NCBI GenBank assembly: GCA_025361065.1
Contig: JANYAY010000144.1
Coordinates: 1 to 36,432 of the forward strand
Direction: 5' to 3'
Length of the DNA stretch: 36,432 nt
DNA from: Deltaproteobacteria bacterium
GTDB taxonomy: Bacteria; Desulfobacterota; Syntrophia; Syntrophales; Smithellaceae
Shown one piece after another: positions 1 to 7,364 of the stretch (positions are counted from its first letter, which is position 1; the number at the start of each line of letters is the position of its first letter). Below the pieces are notes generated by a model. The model did not search any database. It saw nothing but the letters and a program-made list of their open reading frames with translations, and was not told the origin of the DNA. The translations under genes and the position numbers were made by a program.

Positions 1-174
1 TTTATGGCCTAAGTTTGCCTGAAATCTTCCGACAAACATTATCGCTATGTCAAATGGCTCTTGCTTTTACTCCCGAACCAAATCCTATCTCTCTTTTCAT
101 TTATCCGTGCTAGTTTTCATAAAACTTTTGACACTACCATAAGTTCCATCTTTTTTTTCCCGTCGATCCATTTT

Positions 175-1167
175 TTATGCTGGCAACCGCATGTGGATCA
201 CTTGACCGGAATTGCCAACTTTATCAATAAATTTCCCATGAAACTGAATCGTTATTCCACCGGCATTGCCGATATCCAATTCAAACTTGGCGCCTTTGCG
301 TTCAATTTTTTCTCCAGGTTTTAAAAGAACTTGAAAAGGCGGGTTTCGATCGATTTTCATTCTTAACCATGTTTCTTCAATTGCTGTAATCACCAGGATA
401 TCGTTTCCTTTCTTAATTACAACCTGTTCTTTTTTTTCAACTACCGGAGCATTTTGCTGCGGAGGAGATATTAACTGAATTGCGTTTTGCTTTCCCGGTA
501 GTTCCGGTTGTGGTAACGCTGACGGAGCCGGCACCTGTTTACTTGTTTCACTCACAAAAGACTGCACAGCCTGTGCCGGTTGAGGTATTTTTGACAGCTG
601 TTGCAGCAGATTTGCCGACGTGTTGACTGGAGGATGCGCAGCAGGCGCGGCAATTTCGAGCGGCTTGAAGTCGACCGTAGGCACAAAACGATGTTGATGA
701 GAAATAATGCCGGTCGCAACAGCAATAATAATGGAGGCCGCCACTAAGTATGCTTTGTAACGAGGGATTCTTTTGCGGAACTCCTCCTCTATATGCTTTC
801 GTTGCGTAATTTCGCGTTCCAGTTCTTTGGAAAGAAATTTCCTTTCAGTGTCACCATCGACCAGCTGTTTCTCCAGCAAAATATTTGTTGCTTGGAGCTC
901 CTCCTCTATACGCTTCCGTTTCGTGACTTCGTGTTTCAGTTCCTCGGAGAGAAGTTCCCTTTCAGCGTTTCTCTTGGCCAGCTGCTTCTTCAGAGCAGCC
1001 GTGACTGCGGCGAACTCATCCTCTATAGCCTTTAGCTGAGATAAATCATTTTCCAAATCTGTCGTAATTGTATTCCATTCGTTAAACTGATAATTCATCT
1101 CAGGGATCTCTGAAACAGACCTGGTTAGAGCTGGAGACTTCTCCTGATTAAGTTCTTTATCTTGCAT
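175..1167 (-). CDS. Membrane-anchored coiled-coil protein with RodZ-like C-terminal domain (DUF4115)
   Basis: The protein has 330 residues. Residues ~38-133 are a charged heptad-type coiled coil containing two copies of a ~24-residue block (ERELLSEELKHEVTKRKRIE at ~70 and ERKFLSKELEREITQRKHIE at ~108). A single membrane span follows (~139-156), then a Pro/Gln/Ala-rich linker, and from ~255 a beta-rich domain (ITAIEETWLRMKID, LKPGEKIE) of the DUF4115 type found at the C-terminus of RodZ. In RodZ this domain lies outside the cytoplasmic membrane and the N-terminal helix-turn-helix contacts MreB. Here the coiled coil takes the place of the helix-turn-helix. I infer a type II membrane protein with a cytoplasmic coiled coil and a periplasmic domain, perhaps linked to cell shape or envelope. 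No clear Shine-Dalgarno (SD) sequence is visible. A candidate promoter lies at 1217-1244. The family call for the C-terminus is good; the cellular role is unknown. Confidence 0.75.
   Translation of the reverse strand: MQDKELNQEKSPALTRSVSEIPEMNYQFNEWNTITTDLENDLSQLKAIEDEFAAVTAALKKQLAKRNAERELLSEELKHEVTKRKRIEEELQATNILLEKQLVDGDTERKFLSKELEREITQRKHIEEEFRKRIPRYKAYLVAASIIIAVATGIISHQHRFVPTVDFKPLEIAAPAAHPPVNTSANLLQQLSKIPQPAQAVQSFVSETSKQVPAPSALPQPELPGKQNAIQLISPPQQNAPVVEKKEQVVIKKGNDILVITAIEETWLRMKIDRNPPFQVLLKPGEKIERKGAKFELDIGNAGGITIQFHGKFIDKVGNSGQVIHMRLPA
781..970 (-). repeat. Internal duplicated coiled-coil segment
   Basis: Within the DUF4115 gene, bases ~781-852 and ~898-970 are two imperfect direct copies of a ~72-bp block beginning CTCCTCCTCTATA on the plus strand. 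They encode the two repeated heptad blocks. This looks like duplication-driven lengthening of the coiled coil. Confidence 0.6.
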
Positions 1168-1216
1168 ATAAACACTTTTGCGTTAAGATTTTTTTTACTA
1201 TGACCAATATCGGATA

Positions 1217-1244
1217 AGTATATCACATGTTAAATTAAGCTCAA
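1217..1244 (-). promoter_or_regulatory. Candidate sigma70-type promoter for the DUF4115 gene
   Basis: On the minus strand TTGAGC (1244-1239) is followed after 16 bp by TATACT (1222-1217). This lies about 50 bp upstream of the ATG at 1167. It was found by pattern only. Confidence 0.45.
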
Positions 1245-1400
1245 CCATTTTTCAATAATCAATTCAATAAGAAAATTAGCGGTGGCTTTCTCCCCCGATC
1301 CCCTTGAAAGAATAAAGGGACATAGTACTTAATTCTCTGAATATAGCTATTATGACCTCAGAATTCCGCAAAAAACCTTCTCCGGCATGCCCAGGCATTC

Positions 1401-1541
1401 GAGACTGTGTCGTAATTACTTTTTGGTCATTCCGGGCAAGCGAAGCGCGACCCGGAATCCAGTATTATCAGTATGCTCTGGATGCCGATTTTCATCGGCA
1501 TGACGCTGTTGATAGAACTATTTCTATTACGACACAGTCTC
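1401..1541. mobile_element. MITE-like element, copy 1 (141 bp, 4-bp target duplication ATTC)
   Basis: The unit starts GAGACTGTGTCGTAATTAC and ends with the inverse, CTATTACGACACAGTCTC. It contains two internal hairpins (ATTCCGGGC...GACCCGGAAT; GGATGCCGAT...ATCGGCATGAC). The four bases ATTC occur directly before (1397-1400) and after (1542-1545). Compared in reverse complement it differs from the copy at 10187-10327 at only 3 of 141 positions by my count. It carries no transposase, so movement would need an enzyme acting in trans. It lies upstream of the first toxin-antitoxin promoter. Confidence 0.85.
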
Positions 1542-1611
1542 ATTCGCTGGGGTTTCCTGCCGGTCTTCGAGCCCTCAGCCTTCGGTTTGCAGCCTGCACA
1601 ACATAAACAAC

Positions 1612-1639
1612 TTGACTTCCGGTCCGATTTTGGTACTAT
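1612..1639 (+). promoter_or_regulatory. Promoter of Phd/RelE-type pair, with flanking inverted half-sites
   Basis: TTGACT (1612-1617), a 16-bp spacer and TACTAT (1634-1639). The imperfect inverted repeat ACTTCCGGT (1615-1623) / ACCGGAGGT brackets the -10 and covers the SD sequence. This is where an antitoxin operator would be expected. Autoregulation is inferred from the family habit. Confidence 0.5.
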
Positions 1640-1661
1640 TTTCGAACCGGAGGTTAATGCC

Positions 1662-1943
1662 ATGAATATCTTAGACGATATCAAACCAGTCACTTATTTA
1701 AAATCGAGAGCTGCCGATTTGCTCAATCAAATTAATGAAACACAAAGACCAGTAATTATTACCCAAAACGGTGAACCAAGAGCTGTACTGCAAGATCCGA
1801 AAAGTTATGAAAATATGCGCAATGCCATTGGCATATTGAAGCTTGTTTCACAAGGGGAAGCTGATGTTCGATGTGGCCGGACGAAGCCACAGGAAGATAT
1901 GTTCAATGAAATCGAAGCCGCATTAAAAGACGGGCTTAAATGA
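1662..1943 (+). CDS. Antitoxin, Phd/YefM family
   Basis: The protein has 93 residues. The N-terminus MNILDDIKPVTYLKSRAADL followed by INETQRPVIITQNGEPRAVL is the Phd/YefM fold: a DNA-binding N-terminal dimer that represses its own promoter and a C-terminal tail that wraps the toxin. I take the ATG at 1662 because GGAGG sits at 1649-1653. An upstream in-frame ATG at 1473 would run through the MITE-like repeat and is not credible. The stop overlaps the start of the toxin gene (ATGA, 4 bp), so the two are translationally coupled. The family is confident; the exact partner specificity is not known. Confidence 0.9.
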   Translation: MNILDDIKPVTYLKSRAADLLNQINETQRPVIITQNGEPRAVLQDPKSYENMRNAIGILKLVSQGEADVRCGRTKPQEDMFNEIEAALKDGLK

Positions 1944-2266
1944 ATAAAAAGTACAAGATTGAATGGGCGGCCGTTGCGGAAACGGATTTAAAACAGATTA
2001 TCGATTACGCGGCCGCTGATAGCCCAGGCAATGCTTTACAAATACTTAAGACAATTCGGCAAAAGGCATTAAGTCTTTATATGTTTCCTGAGCGCGGCCG
2101 GATTGTTCCCGAATTACAAGGTCAAGGAATAAACATTTACCGGGAATTGATTGCAGCTCCGTGGCGTATTGTTTATCGCATATCAGATGTCGCAGTTTTT
2201 GTTTTAGCAGTCATCGATTCCAGACAAAATGTTGAAGATATCCTGCTCAATAGGTTGCTTAAATAA
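1940..2266 (+). CDS. Toxin, RelE/ParE superfamily
   Basis: The protein has 108 residues. YKIEWAAVAETDLKQIIDYA at the N-terminus, FPERGRIVPEL in the middle and the strand WRIVYRISDVAVFVLAVIDS match the RelE/ParE fold (plasmid stabilisation toxin family). Members either cleave mRNA on the ribosome (RelE) or poison gyrase (ParE). The sequence alone does not decide which, but the spacing and the VPEL...YRELI segment are closer to ParE/RelE-like stabilisation proteins. It overlaps the upstream antitoxin by 4 bp, forming a standard antitoxin-first operon. No defect is visible, so the pair may be active. Confidence 0.88.
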   Translation: MNKKYKIEWAAVAETDLKQIIDYAAADSPGNALQILKTIRQKALSLYMFPERGRIVPELQGQGINIYRELIAAPWRIVYRISDVAVFVLAVIDSRQNVEDILLNRLLK

Positions 2267-2360
2267 TGTCCGTCACATAAATCCCGTCGGACTTGCTACG
2301 CTCCTGCTGATTTTTCATTTAGCTGCTTGCATGCGCGTTCGCTCTCAAAAAATGAAATTG

Positions 2361-2389
2361 TTGCCGTTATGACGTTTTGGTGCTACATA
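2361..2389 (+). promoter_or_regulatory. Candidate promoter of the second toxin-antitoxin pair
   Basis: TTGCCG (2361-2366), a 17-bp spacer and TACATA (2384-2389), 20 bp before the antitoxin start. It is only a fair match to consensus. The second pair therefore probably has its own promoter rather than reading through from the first. Confidence 0.35.
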
Positions 2390-2408
2390 ATAATCAGGAG
2401 GTGATATT

Positions 2409-2642
2409 ATGAGAACAGCGGCAATGCGCGCTACTGTGTATTTAGACCCGGAATTGCACAAAGCACTTCGCCTGAAAGCGGTGGAGACATCACAATCAGT
2501 ATCGAAACTCGTAAATGACGCCATCAAAGAAGCCCTTGCCGAAGACGCCGAAGATATTGCATCCTTCGCGGAAAGAGCAGGAGAGCCATTAGTGAAATAT
2601 GACGAGATGATCAAGAAGCTGAAAAAAGATGGCCGAATATAA
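2409..2642 (+). CDS. Ribbon-helix-helix antitoxin (CopG-like)
   Basis: The protein has 77 residues. MRATVYLDPELHKALRLKAV is the beta strand plus first helix of a ribbon-helix-helix DNA-binding fold, followed by SVSKLVNDAIKEAL (second helix). The acidic/lysine-rich C-terminal tail would bind the toxin. The start at 2409 has an unusually complete SD sequence, AGGAGGTGAT (2398-2407), almost fully complementary to the 16S rRNA 3' end, which suggests the antitoxin is made in excess. It overlaps the following toxin gene by 14 bp. Confidence 0.88.
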   Translation: MRTAAMRATVYLDPELHKALRLKAVETSQSVSKLVNDAIKEALAEDAEDIASFAERAGEPLVKYDEMIKKLKKDGRI

Positions 2643-2886
2643 AATCTATTTTAAAGAGTCCGTTGAGAAAGACTTCCATTCAATACCCAAGAAAGATCTG
2701 CAAAAGATTGTCCTACGCATTAAAGCACTGGCCAAAGACCCGAGGCCTCCGGGCCATGAAAAACTGACAGGACAAGACAGATACCGTGTTCGTCAGGGTC
2801 ATTACAGGATTGTCTATTCTATTCGGGATAAAGCACTTATGGTTTGCGTAGTGAAGGTAGGGCATCGAAAAGATGTTTATCGATGA
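2629..2886 (+). CDS. mRNA interferase-type toxin, RelE family
   Basis: The protein has 85 residues, a normal size for RelE. YKIYFKESVEKDFHSIPKKD, LAKDPRPPGHEKLTG, YRVRQGHYRIVYSI and the tail VVKVGHRKDVYR are the classical RelE signature, including the conserved basic and Tyr residues used on the ribosomal A-site mRNA. The gene begins inside the end of the antitoxin gene (14-bp overlap), the usual coupled arrangement. It looks intact. It is not closely similar to the toxin at 1940-2266, so the two neighbouring pairs are independent systems rather than a duplication. Confidence 0.9.
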   Translation: MAEYKIYFKESVEKDFHSIPKKDLQKIVLRIKALAKDPRPPGHEKLTGQDRYRVRQGHYRIVYSIRDKALMVCVVKVGHRKDVYR

Positions 2887-2989
2887 AGCGAAAGAGGGTG
2901 CCTGAAAGTCTTCATCTTGTATGCCTTCAGTGGTTATAAAAAACAATAATAGGAGACCTCTGAAAAACCTCATGAAACAAATCATTATG

Positions 2990-3062
2990 TCATGCTGGCG
3001 AAGGCCGGTATCGAGTATTCTCAAGCATTTTCTGGATTCCGGGTCAAGCCCGGAATGACGAA
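2990..3062. repeat. Intergenic palindromic repeat core, no MITE ends
   Basis: TGCTGGCGAAGGCCGGTAT and CTGGATTCCGGGTCAAGCCC followed by GGAATGACG form the two-hairpin core seen inside the MITE-like units elsewhere, but without the GAGACTGTGTC ends. It lies just before mutL. Such cores are widespread in Proteobacteria and often get mis-called as short genes. Confidence 0.6.
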
Positions 3063-3099
3063 TAGGGGAGTTATGCAAAATCTAAACAGGAGCTGAACA

Positions 3100-4887
3100 T
3101 TGTCCAATCGCATCGTCGTTTTATCAGAAGAAATAGCCAACAAAATCGCCGCCGGTGAAGTGGTGGAGCGGCCCGCATCCATTGTCAAAGAACTGGTGGA
3201 AAATTCCATTGATGCCGGGGCTCGCGATATTCGGGTGGAGCTGGAAAAAGGCGGCTGTGAATCAATAGCAATAATTGACAATGGTTCGGGGATAGAATAC
3301 GAAGATGTCGCCCTGGTCTTCGAGAGGCATGCCACCAGCAAAATCCATCACTTTGAGGATATTTACCGGGTAGCATCTTTTGGCTTCCGCGGTGAAGCAA
3401 TGCCCAGCATCGCATCCATCGCCCGGATGGAATTGTTAACAAGGCGCTCCGAAGACCTGGCCGGCACCAGAGCCGTTGTTGAGGGAGGTGTCATTAAAGA
3501 AATTTTACCGGCCGGTTGTTCTGCCGGAACGCAAATCCGGGTGACAAAAATATTTGAAAACGTTCCGGCGCGCCGCAAGTTTTTAAAAACTGAAACAACG
3601 GAACAGGGTTTGTGTCTGGATGCAATTACCCGCCTGGCCTTAGCCCATCCGGAAATCCGTTTTAAAGTTTTCGCCAATGGACGGGAGATATTTACAGCGC
3701 CGGAAGCGAAGGATATGGCTGAAAGAATTGCCATGGTCATGGGTGCTGATTTTTCCGACCATTGTTTAGCTGTCGCCGGAGAAAATGAAAATGTCAAGCT
3801 ATCCGGCTTCATTTCGCGACCCGAGTTTACCCGGTCCAATTCACGAAACATTTTTTTGTTTGTGAATTCGCGTTTTGTCCGGGATAACAGTGTAAGTCAT
3901 GCAGTGCTGTCGGCCTATCGTCAAATCATTGAAGCAAGACGTTTTCCTGCCGCGGCTTTGTTCCTGGATTTACCGGGTGATGATGTTGACGTTAATGTCC
4001 ATCCGGCCAAAATGGAGGTCCGGTTTAAAGATTCCCGCAACATCTATGATTTAGTTTCCCGGACGATTGCCCGGAGCCTGGCCGCAGGTGATGCGCCCAA
4101 AGGCAGTTTTGTATATCGGTTGGCGCCCCGTGAAAAAACGCAGCCGTCCGGCTTTCCCCGGTCCGCAGAAAACTTTCCACCGCGCTTGGCCGGATTATAT
4201 TCCCGGCAGAATCTGCAACAGGCAATTTCTTCTGATTTGTTGTCGCGTTCGGGAGTGGCGGAAGCAGCGCCCTTAGCCGGCAGTGACTACACCCCAAAGG
4301 AGAAAATAGCTTTTACCGACTTCTCCTATTTAGGACAATTTGCCAATACTTATCTGATTTTTGTAGGTGACAAAGGTTTTATATTAATTGATCAACATGC
4401 CGCACATGAGAGAATTGTTTTTGAAAAATTGAAGAAATCGTCAGGTGAGAAAATTATCGGTCAACCTTTGCTTTTACCCGAAGTTGTCAGTTTAAGCCCC
4501 GGACAGATAGCCCTTTTTTCCGGCTGTGTTGATTTTTTACAGGAAATCGGCCTGGAAATAGAAATATTCGGCCGTGATGCCATTGTGGTCAAGGCGCTTC
4601 CGGCTATTTTGCCCCAAACTCAGTCCCGCGAAATAATCGCCGATATCGCGGACCAACTGGCCGATCAAAATTCCTTGCCGGACTTGCAGGAGAGAAAAGA
4701 AAAAATATTAGCGGCTCTGGCTTGCCGGGCGGCGATTAAGGCCAATAGTGTTATGACCCCGGAAGAAGTAATGGCACTCTGTCGCGATTTGGAGGCAACA
4801 CCTTTTAATGTTACCTGTCCGCATGGACGGCCGATTATTGTTAATTTTTCTTTGGGCGAAATTGAGAGGATGTTTAAAAGGAAATAG
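3100..4887 (+). CDS. mutL: DNA mismatch repair protein MutL (with endonuclease motif)
   Basis: The protein has 595 residues. The N-terminal GHKL ATPase shows ERPASIVKELVENSIDAGA, DNGSGI and FRGEA. The C-terminal dimerisation domain carries DQHAAHERIVFE (431-442), an exact fit to the DQHA(X)2E(X)4E nicking-endonuclease motif, plus ACR (541-543) and CPHGRP (573-578). MutL couples MutS mismatch recognition to strand incision, and this motif set marks the MutH-independent type that nicks DNA itself. The start is TTG at 3100, with AGGAG at 3088-3092. No in-frame ATG is better placed. miaA follows after 3 bp. The mutL-miaA order is common in bacteria. Confidence 0.97.
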   Translation: MSNRIVVLSEEIANKIAAGEVVERPASIVKELVENSIDAGARDIRVELEKGGCESIAIIDNGSGIEYEDVALVFERHATSKIHHFEDIYRVASFGFRGEAMPSIASIARMELLTRRSEDLAGTRAVVEGGVIKEILPAGCSAGTQIRVTKIFENVPARRKFLKTETTEQGLCLDAITRLALAHPEIRFKVFANGREIFTAPEAKDMAERIAMVMGADFSDHCLAVAGENENVKLSGFISRPEFTRSNSRNIFLFVNSRFVRDNSVSHAVLSAYRQIIEARRFPAAALFLDLPGDDVDVNVHPAKMEVRFKDSRNIYDLVSRTIARSLAAGDAPKGSFVYRLAPREKTQPSGFPRSAENFPPRLAGLYSRQNLQQAISSDLLSRSGVAEAAPLAGSDYTPKEKIAFTDFSYLGQFANTYLIFVGDKGFILIDQHAAHERIVFEKLKKSSGEKIIGQPLLLPEVVSLSPGQIALFSGCVDFLQEIGLEIEIFGRDAIVVKALPAILPQTQSREIIADIADQLADQNSLPDLQERKEKILAALACRAAIKANSVMTPEEVMALCRDLEATPFNVTCPHGRPIIVNFSLGEIERMFKRK

Positions 4888-4890
4888 TAA

Positions 4891-5844
4891 ATGAATAAAT
4901 TGCCTCTCGTGATTATTAACTCGCCCACAGCAACAGGCAAAACAAAATTGGCGATAGATTTGGCTTCAGCCTTTGGCGGCGAAATCATCAGCGCCGATTC
5001 CCTGCAGGTTTACCGTTATCTGGATATTGGTACGGCCAAACCAACTATCGAGGAAAGAAATAAAGTCAAGCATCATTTGATTGATGTTGTCGATCCGGAT
5101 GAGGAATTCAATGCTGCCGTTTTTACCGGGCAGGCACATAAAATTATAGAAAATATTAGCCGGTCGGGAAAGCCTGTTTTTGTTACCGGAGGAACAGGTC
5201 TTTATATCCGGGCACTGCTTAAGGGTATTATTGAAACACCCCAAGTTGATGAGAATATCAGAAATTATTATCGCCGGCTGCGTGATGTCGAGGGCAAGGA
5301 GTATCTGCATAATCTTTTGCAAAAGAGGGATCAGGAGGCGGCTAGGCGAATAAATCCCAATGATTCAGTACGGGTAATCCGGGCACTGGAAGTTCTGGAA
5401 CAAACCGGTGAATCTATTGTGGCTATACAGCAGCGTCATTCTTTTAGTGAGAGTAAATATAATACTTACAAAATCGGCTTGCAACTTGATCGCCCGGAAT
5501 TGAAAAAAAGGATAATCGCCAGGACCGACAAAATGATTGCCGCCGGTCTGCAAGATGAAGTCAGAAGTCTGCTTATGCGGGGCTATGGAGAAAATGTTAA
5601 ACCAATGCAATCATTGGGGTATAAGCAGGTTATTGATTTTTTTAGAGGAAAACATGATTGGGGAAAGGCCGTGGATCAAATCAAACAAGAAACATGGCTC
5701 TATGCCAAACGTCAAATGACCTGGTTTGCCGCAGATAAAGAAATTAAATGGTATCCTCCTGAATTATCAGATGAAATAAATAAAAATGTGGGATCATTTT
5801 TAAAAGGGGCGGAGAAGGCTTACGAAAAATGCAATATTACTTGA
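4891..5844 (+). CDS. miaA: tRNA dimethylallyltransferase MiaA
   Basis: The protein has 317 residues, the usual length. It transfers a dimethylallyl group from DMAPP to N6 of adenosine 37 in tRNAs reading codons that start with U. Visible motifs are the P-loop SPTATGKTKLA (11-21), ISADSLQVYRYLDIGTAKP with the catalytic Asp/Ser region, HHLIDVVDPDE, TGGTGLYIRALLKG and KQETWLYAKRQMTWF. The first P-loop residue is Ser rather than the common Gly, which should not affect function. It starts 3 bp after the mutL stop, so it is very likely co-transcribed with mutL. Confidence 0.96.
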   Translation: MNKLPLVIINSPTATGKTKLAIDLASAFGGEIISADSLQVYRYLDIGTAKPTIEERNKVKHHLIDVVDPDEEFNAAVFTGQAHKIIENISRSGKPVFVTGGTGLYIRALLKGIIETPQVDENIRNYYRRLRDVEGKEYLHNLLQKRDQEAARRINPNDSVRVIRALEVLEQTGESIVAIQQRHSFSESKYNTYKIGLQLDRPELKKRIIARTDKMIAAGLQDEVRSLLMRGYGENVKPMQSLGYKQVIDFFRGKHDWGKAVDQIKQETWLYAKRQMTWFAADKEIKWYPPELSDEINKNVGSFLKGAEKAYEKCNIT

Positions 5845-5941
5845 CTTCGGAAGCCTCTGAGGCTAATTATATGAGCCTTTTGAGAGAAAAAAATCATTTT
5901 TATTGAGTATATATTAAAGCCTTCAATGAAAGGAGCATTAT

Positions 5942-7108
5942 ATGATACGTCAAATGAGAATAAAAAAATTAGTCACTTTCTTCCTGCTTTTTACGACAAT
6001 TTTACTGTTGATTTCCTGCGGACCTAAGGCACGAATACCGACCAGTCAGTTAGACACTCCGGAACATCATACTTATACAGGTTTGCGCCTTCTTGATCAG
6101 GCTAAATATGCTGATGCACAGCGGGAATTTGAACTGGCCACTTCGCTTGATCCTAAGTATTCCAAAGCTTACACCGGTATTGCTCTTGTTAAAACTGCTA
6201 CCGGCGAATTCGCTGCCGCCTGGGACAACCTTAAAATGGGTTGGAAATATGCCAAGGCTGATGATGAGAAACTTTTTGTTTATGTCAGCCGGATTCGTTA
6301 CTATACCGCCGGCAAAGTTGAAAAGAAATGGCTGGATCTTGCTAAAGACGAATTTGATAATGCCATCCTTATGGATGCCAAGCATGCTCCTGCATATTAT
6401 TTTATGGGGTTGGCCTATAAGTCCGCTCTGGAATTCGATTTGGCCGGCCGGATGTTTTCTAAAGTGCTTGATCTGAAAACCGATTATATAAGCGAAGCTG
6501 ATGTTCAGTGGAATTTAATACAAAAAATTCAACGTGCGATGCCCGGCACAATTAATGGGAAAATTATTGCCATTGTTGACCGTATCACCCGCGCCGATGC
6601 GGCGGCATTATTTATGGAAGAATTAAAAATTGATGTGCTTTACAAGAAACGGACTCTGAAGACTTTTGACACATCTTTCAAAGATCCGGAGAAGGCCGCC
6701 GTCAAACCTGCCGCAGTGACGGCTAAGGATATTGCCGATCATCCACTGAAGGCTGATATTGAGGGCATCCTGGAAATTGGTGTGCGTGGCCTGGAAAACT
6801 ATCCGGACGGCAATTTCCATCCGGCGGAAATAGTTACCCGAGCCGCCTATGCCATGATGCTCGAAGACATATTAATTAAGGTTACCGGTGATAATTCCTT
6901 GGCCACGAAATTCATCGGTTCTACCTCGCCTTTCCCCGATTTGAGGGCTGATCTGCCCTATTTCAATGCTATCATGGTTGTAACTTCCCGTGGCATTATG
7001 GAGGCCAAGGATATGACTTCCGGTGAATTTGCGCCTTTGAATCCGGTGCCCGGTGTGGACGCTCTTTTGATTATTCGAAAATTTAAGCAAGAGCTGAAAT
7101 TTAATTAA
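5942..7108 (+). CDS. Lipoprotein with TPR repeats and S-layer homology-like C-terminus
   Basis: The protein has 388 residues. A lipoprotein signal peptide ends in the lipobox LLIS-C (Cys ~27), so the mature protein should be lipid-anchored. Residues ~40-190 contain TPR-like helices (GLRLLDQAKYADAQREFELA; AYYFMGLAYKSALEFDLAGR). After residue 200 there are SLH-like segments (ILEIGVRGLENYPDGNFHPA, VTRAAYAMMLEDIL, then SPFPDLRADLPYFNAIMVV). SLH domains bind cell-wall or envelope polymers. In a Gram-negative setting this suggests an outer-membrane lipoprotein that also contacts another envelope layer (inference). AGGAG at 5931-5935 supports the ATG at 5942. The gene stands alone and is closed by a hairpin terminator. 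Confidence 0.85.
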   Translation: MIRQMRIKKLVTFFLLFTTILLLISCGPKARIPTSQLDTPEHHTYTGLRLLDQAKYADAQREFELATSLDPKYSKAYTGIALVKTATGEFAAAWDNLKMGWKYAKADDEKLFVYVSRIRYYTAGKVEKKWLDLAKDEFDNAILMDAKHAPAYYFMGLAYKSALEFDLAGRMFSKVLDLKTDYISEADVQWNLIQKIQRAMPGTINGKIIAIVDRITRADAAALFMEELKIDVLYKKRTLKTFDTSFKDPEKAAVKPAAVTAKDIADHPLKADIEGILEIGVRGLENYPDGNFHPAEIVTRAAYAMMLEDILIKVTGDNSLATKFIGSTSPFPDLRADLPYFNAIMVVTSRGIMEAKDMTSGEFAPLNPVPGVDALLIIRKFKQELKFN

Positions 7109-7135
7109 TTTCAGTTGGATAACATGAATTAAATG

Positions 7136-7230
7136 CAGGCGGGACATGAAATGTGTTCCGCCTGTACTTTGATTGATACTTTTCGGAAATGAGAAAATAA
7201 AAAAGGGCGAAAAGCCCTTTTGATTTTTAT
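7136..7230 (+). terminator. Tandem hairpins and rho-independent terminator after the lipoprotein gene
   Basis: A first hairpin, CAGGCGG (7136-7142) / CCGCCTG (7158-7164), is followed by a classical terminator: AAAAGGGC (7201-7208), loop GAAAA, GCCCTTTT (7214-7221), then a T-rich run to 7229. It separates the lipoprotein gene from valS. Confidence 0.8.
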
Positions 7231-7335
7231 CCCGTTAGATTAGGAAATAACTTTAAGTGCAAACTTTTGAAGAAGAGAATTTTTCCGAGGTTAATGCAGA
7301 GAATTAAATTTACCCGCCTGCATTTCTAACGGGAT
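7229..7335. repeat. ATCCCGTTAGA ... TCTAACGGGAT inverted-repeat unit, copy 1
   Basis: Perfect 11-bp inverted repeats, ATCCCGTTAGA (7229-7239) and TCTAACGGGAT (7325-7335), bound about 85 bp of AT-rich sequence in front of valS. The same ends (9-bp core) bound a different interior at 26186-26309. It could be a small mobile unit or a long-range stem in the valS leader. Confidence 0.55.
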
Positions 7336-7364
7336 TTATAAATTAGATTGGAGAGTAACAGCAC

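Noticed and set aside
1352-1606. Open frames running through the MITE-like units (also around 10125-10502, 20958-21448 and 36104-36394) as genes
   Set aside because: Their proteins are translations of the GC-rich hairpins (SEARPGIQ-type strings) that recur in many frames; there is no SD, and the frames are explained by the repeats.
1473-1661. N-terminal extension of the Phd-type antitoxin to 1473
   Set aside because: The extension is encoded by the MITE-like repeat and the promoter; the ATG at 1662 has GGAGG.
7229-7364. T-box riboswitch upstream of valS
   Set aside because: No AGGGTGGNACCGCG-type T-box sequence or specifier-loop arrangement; the region holds an inverted-repeat unit instead.
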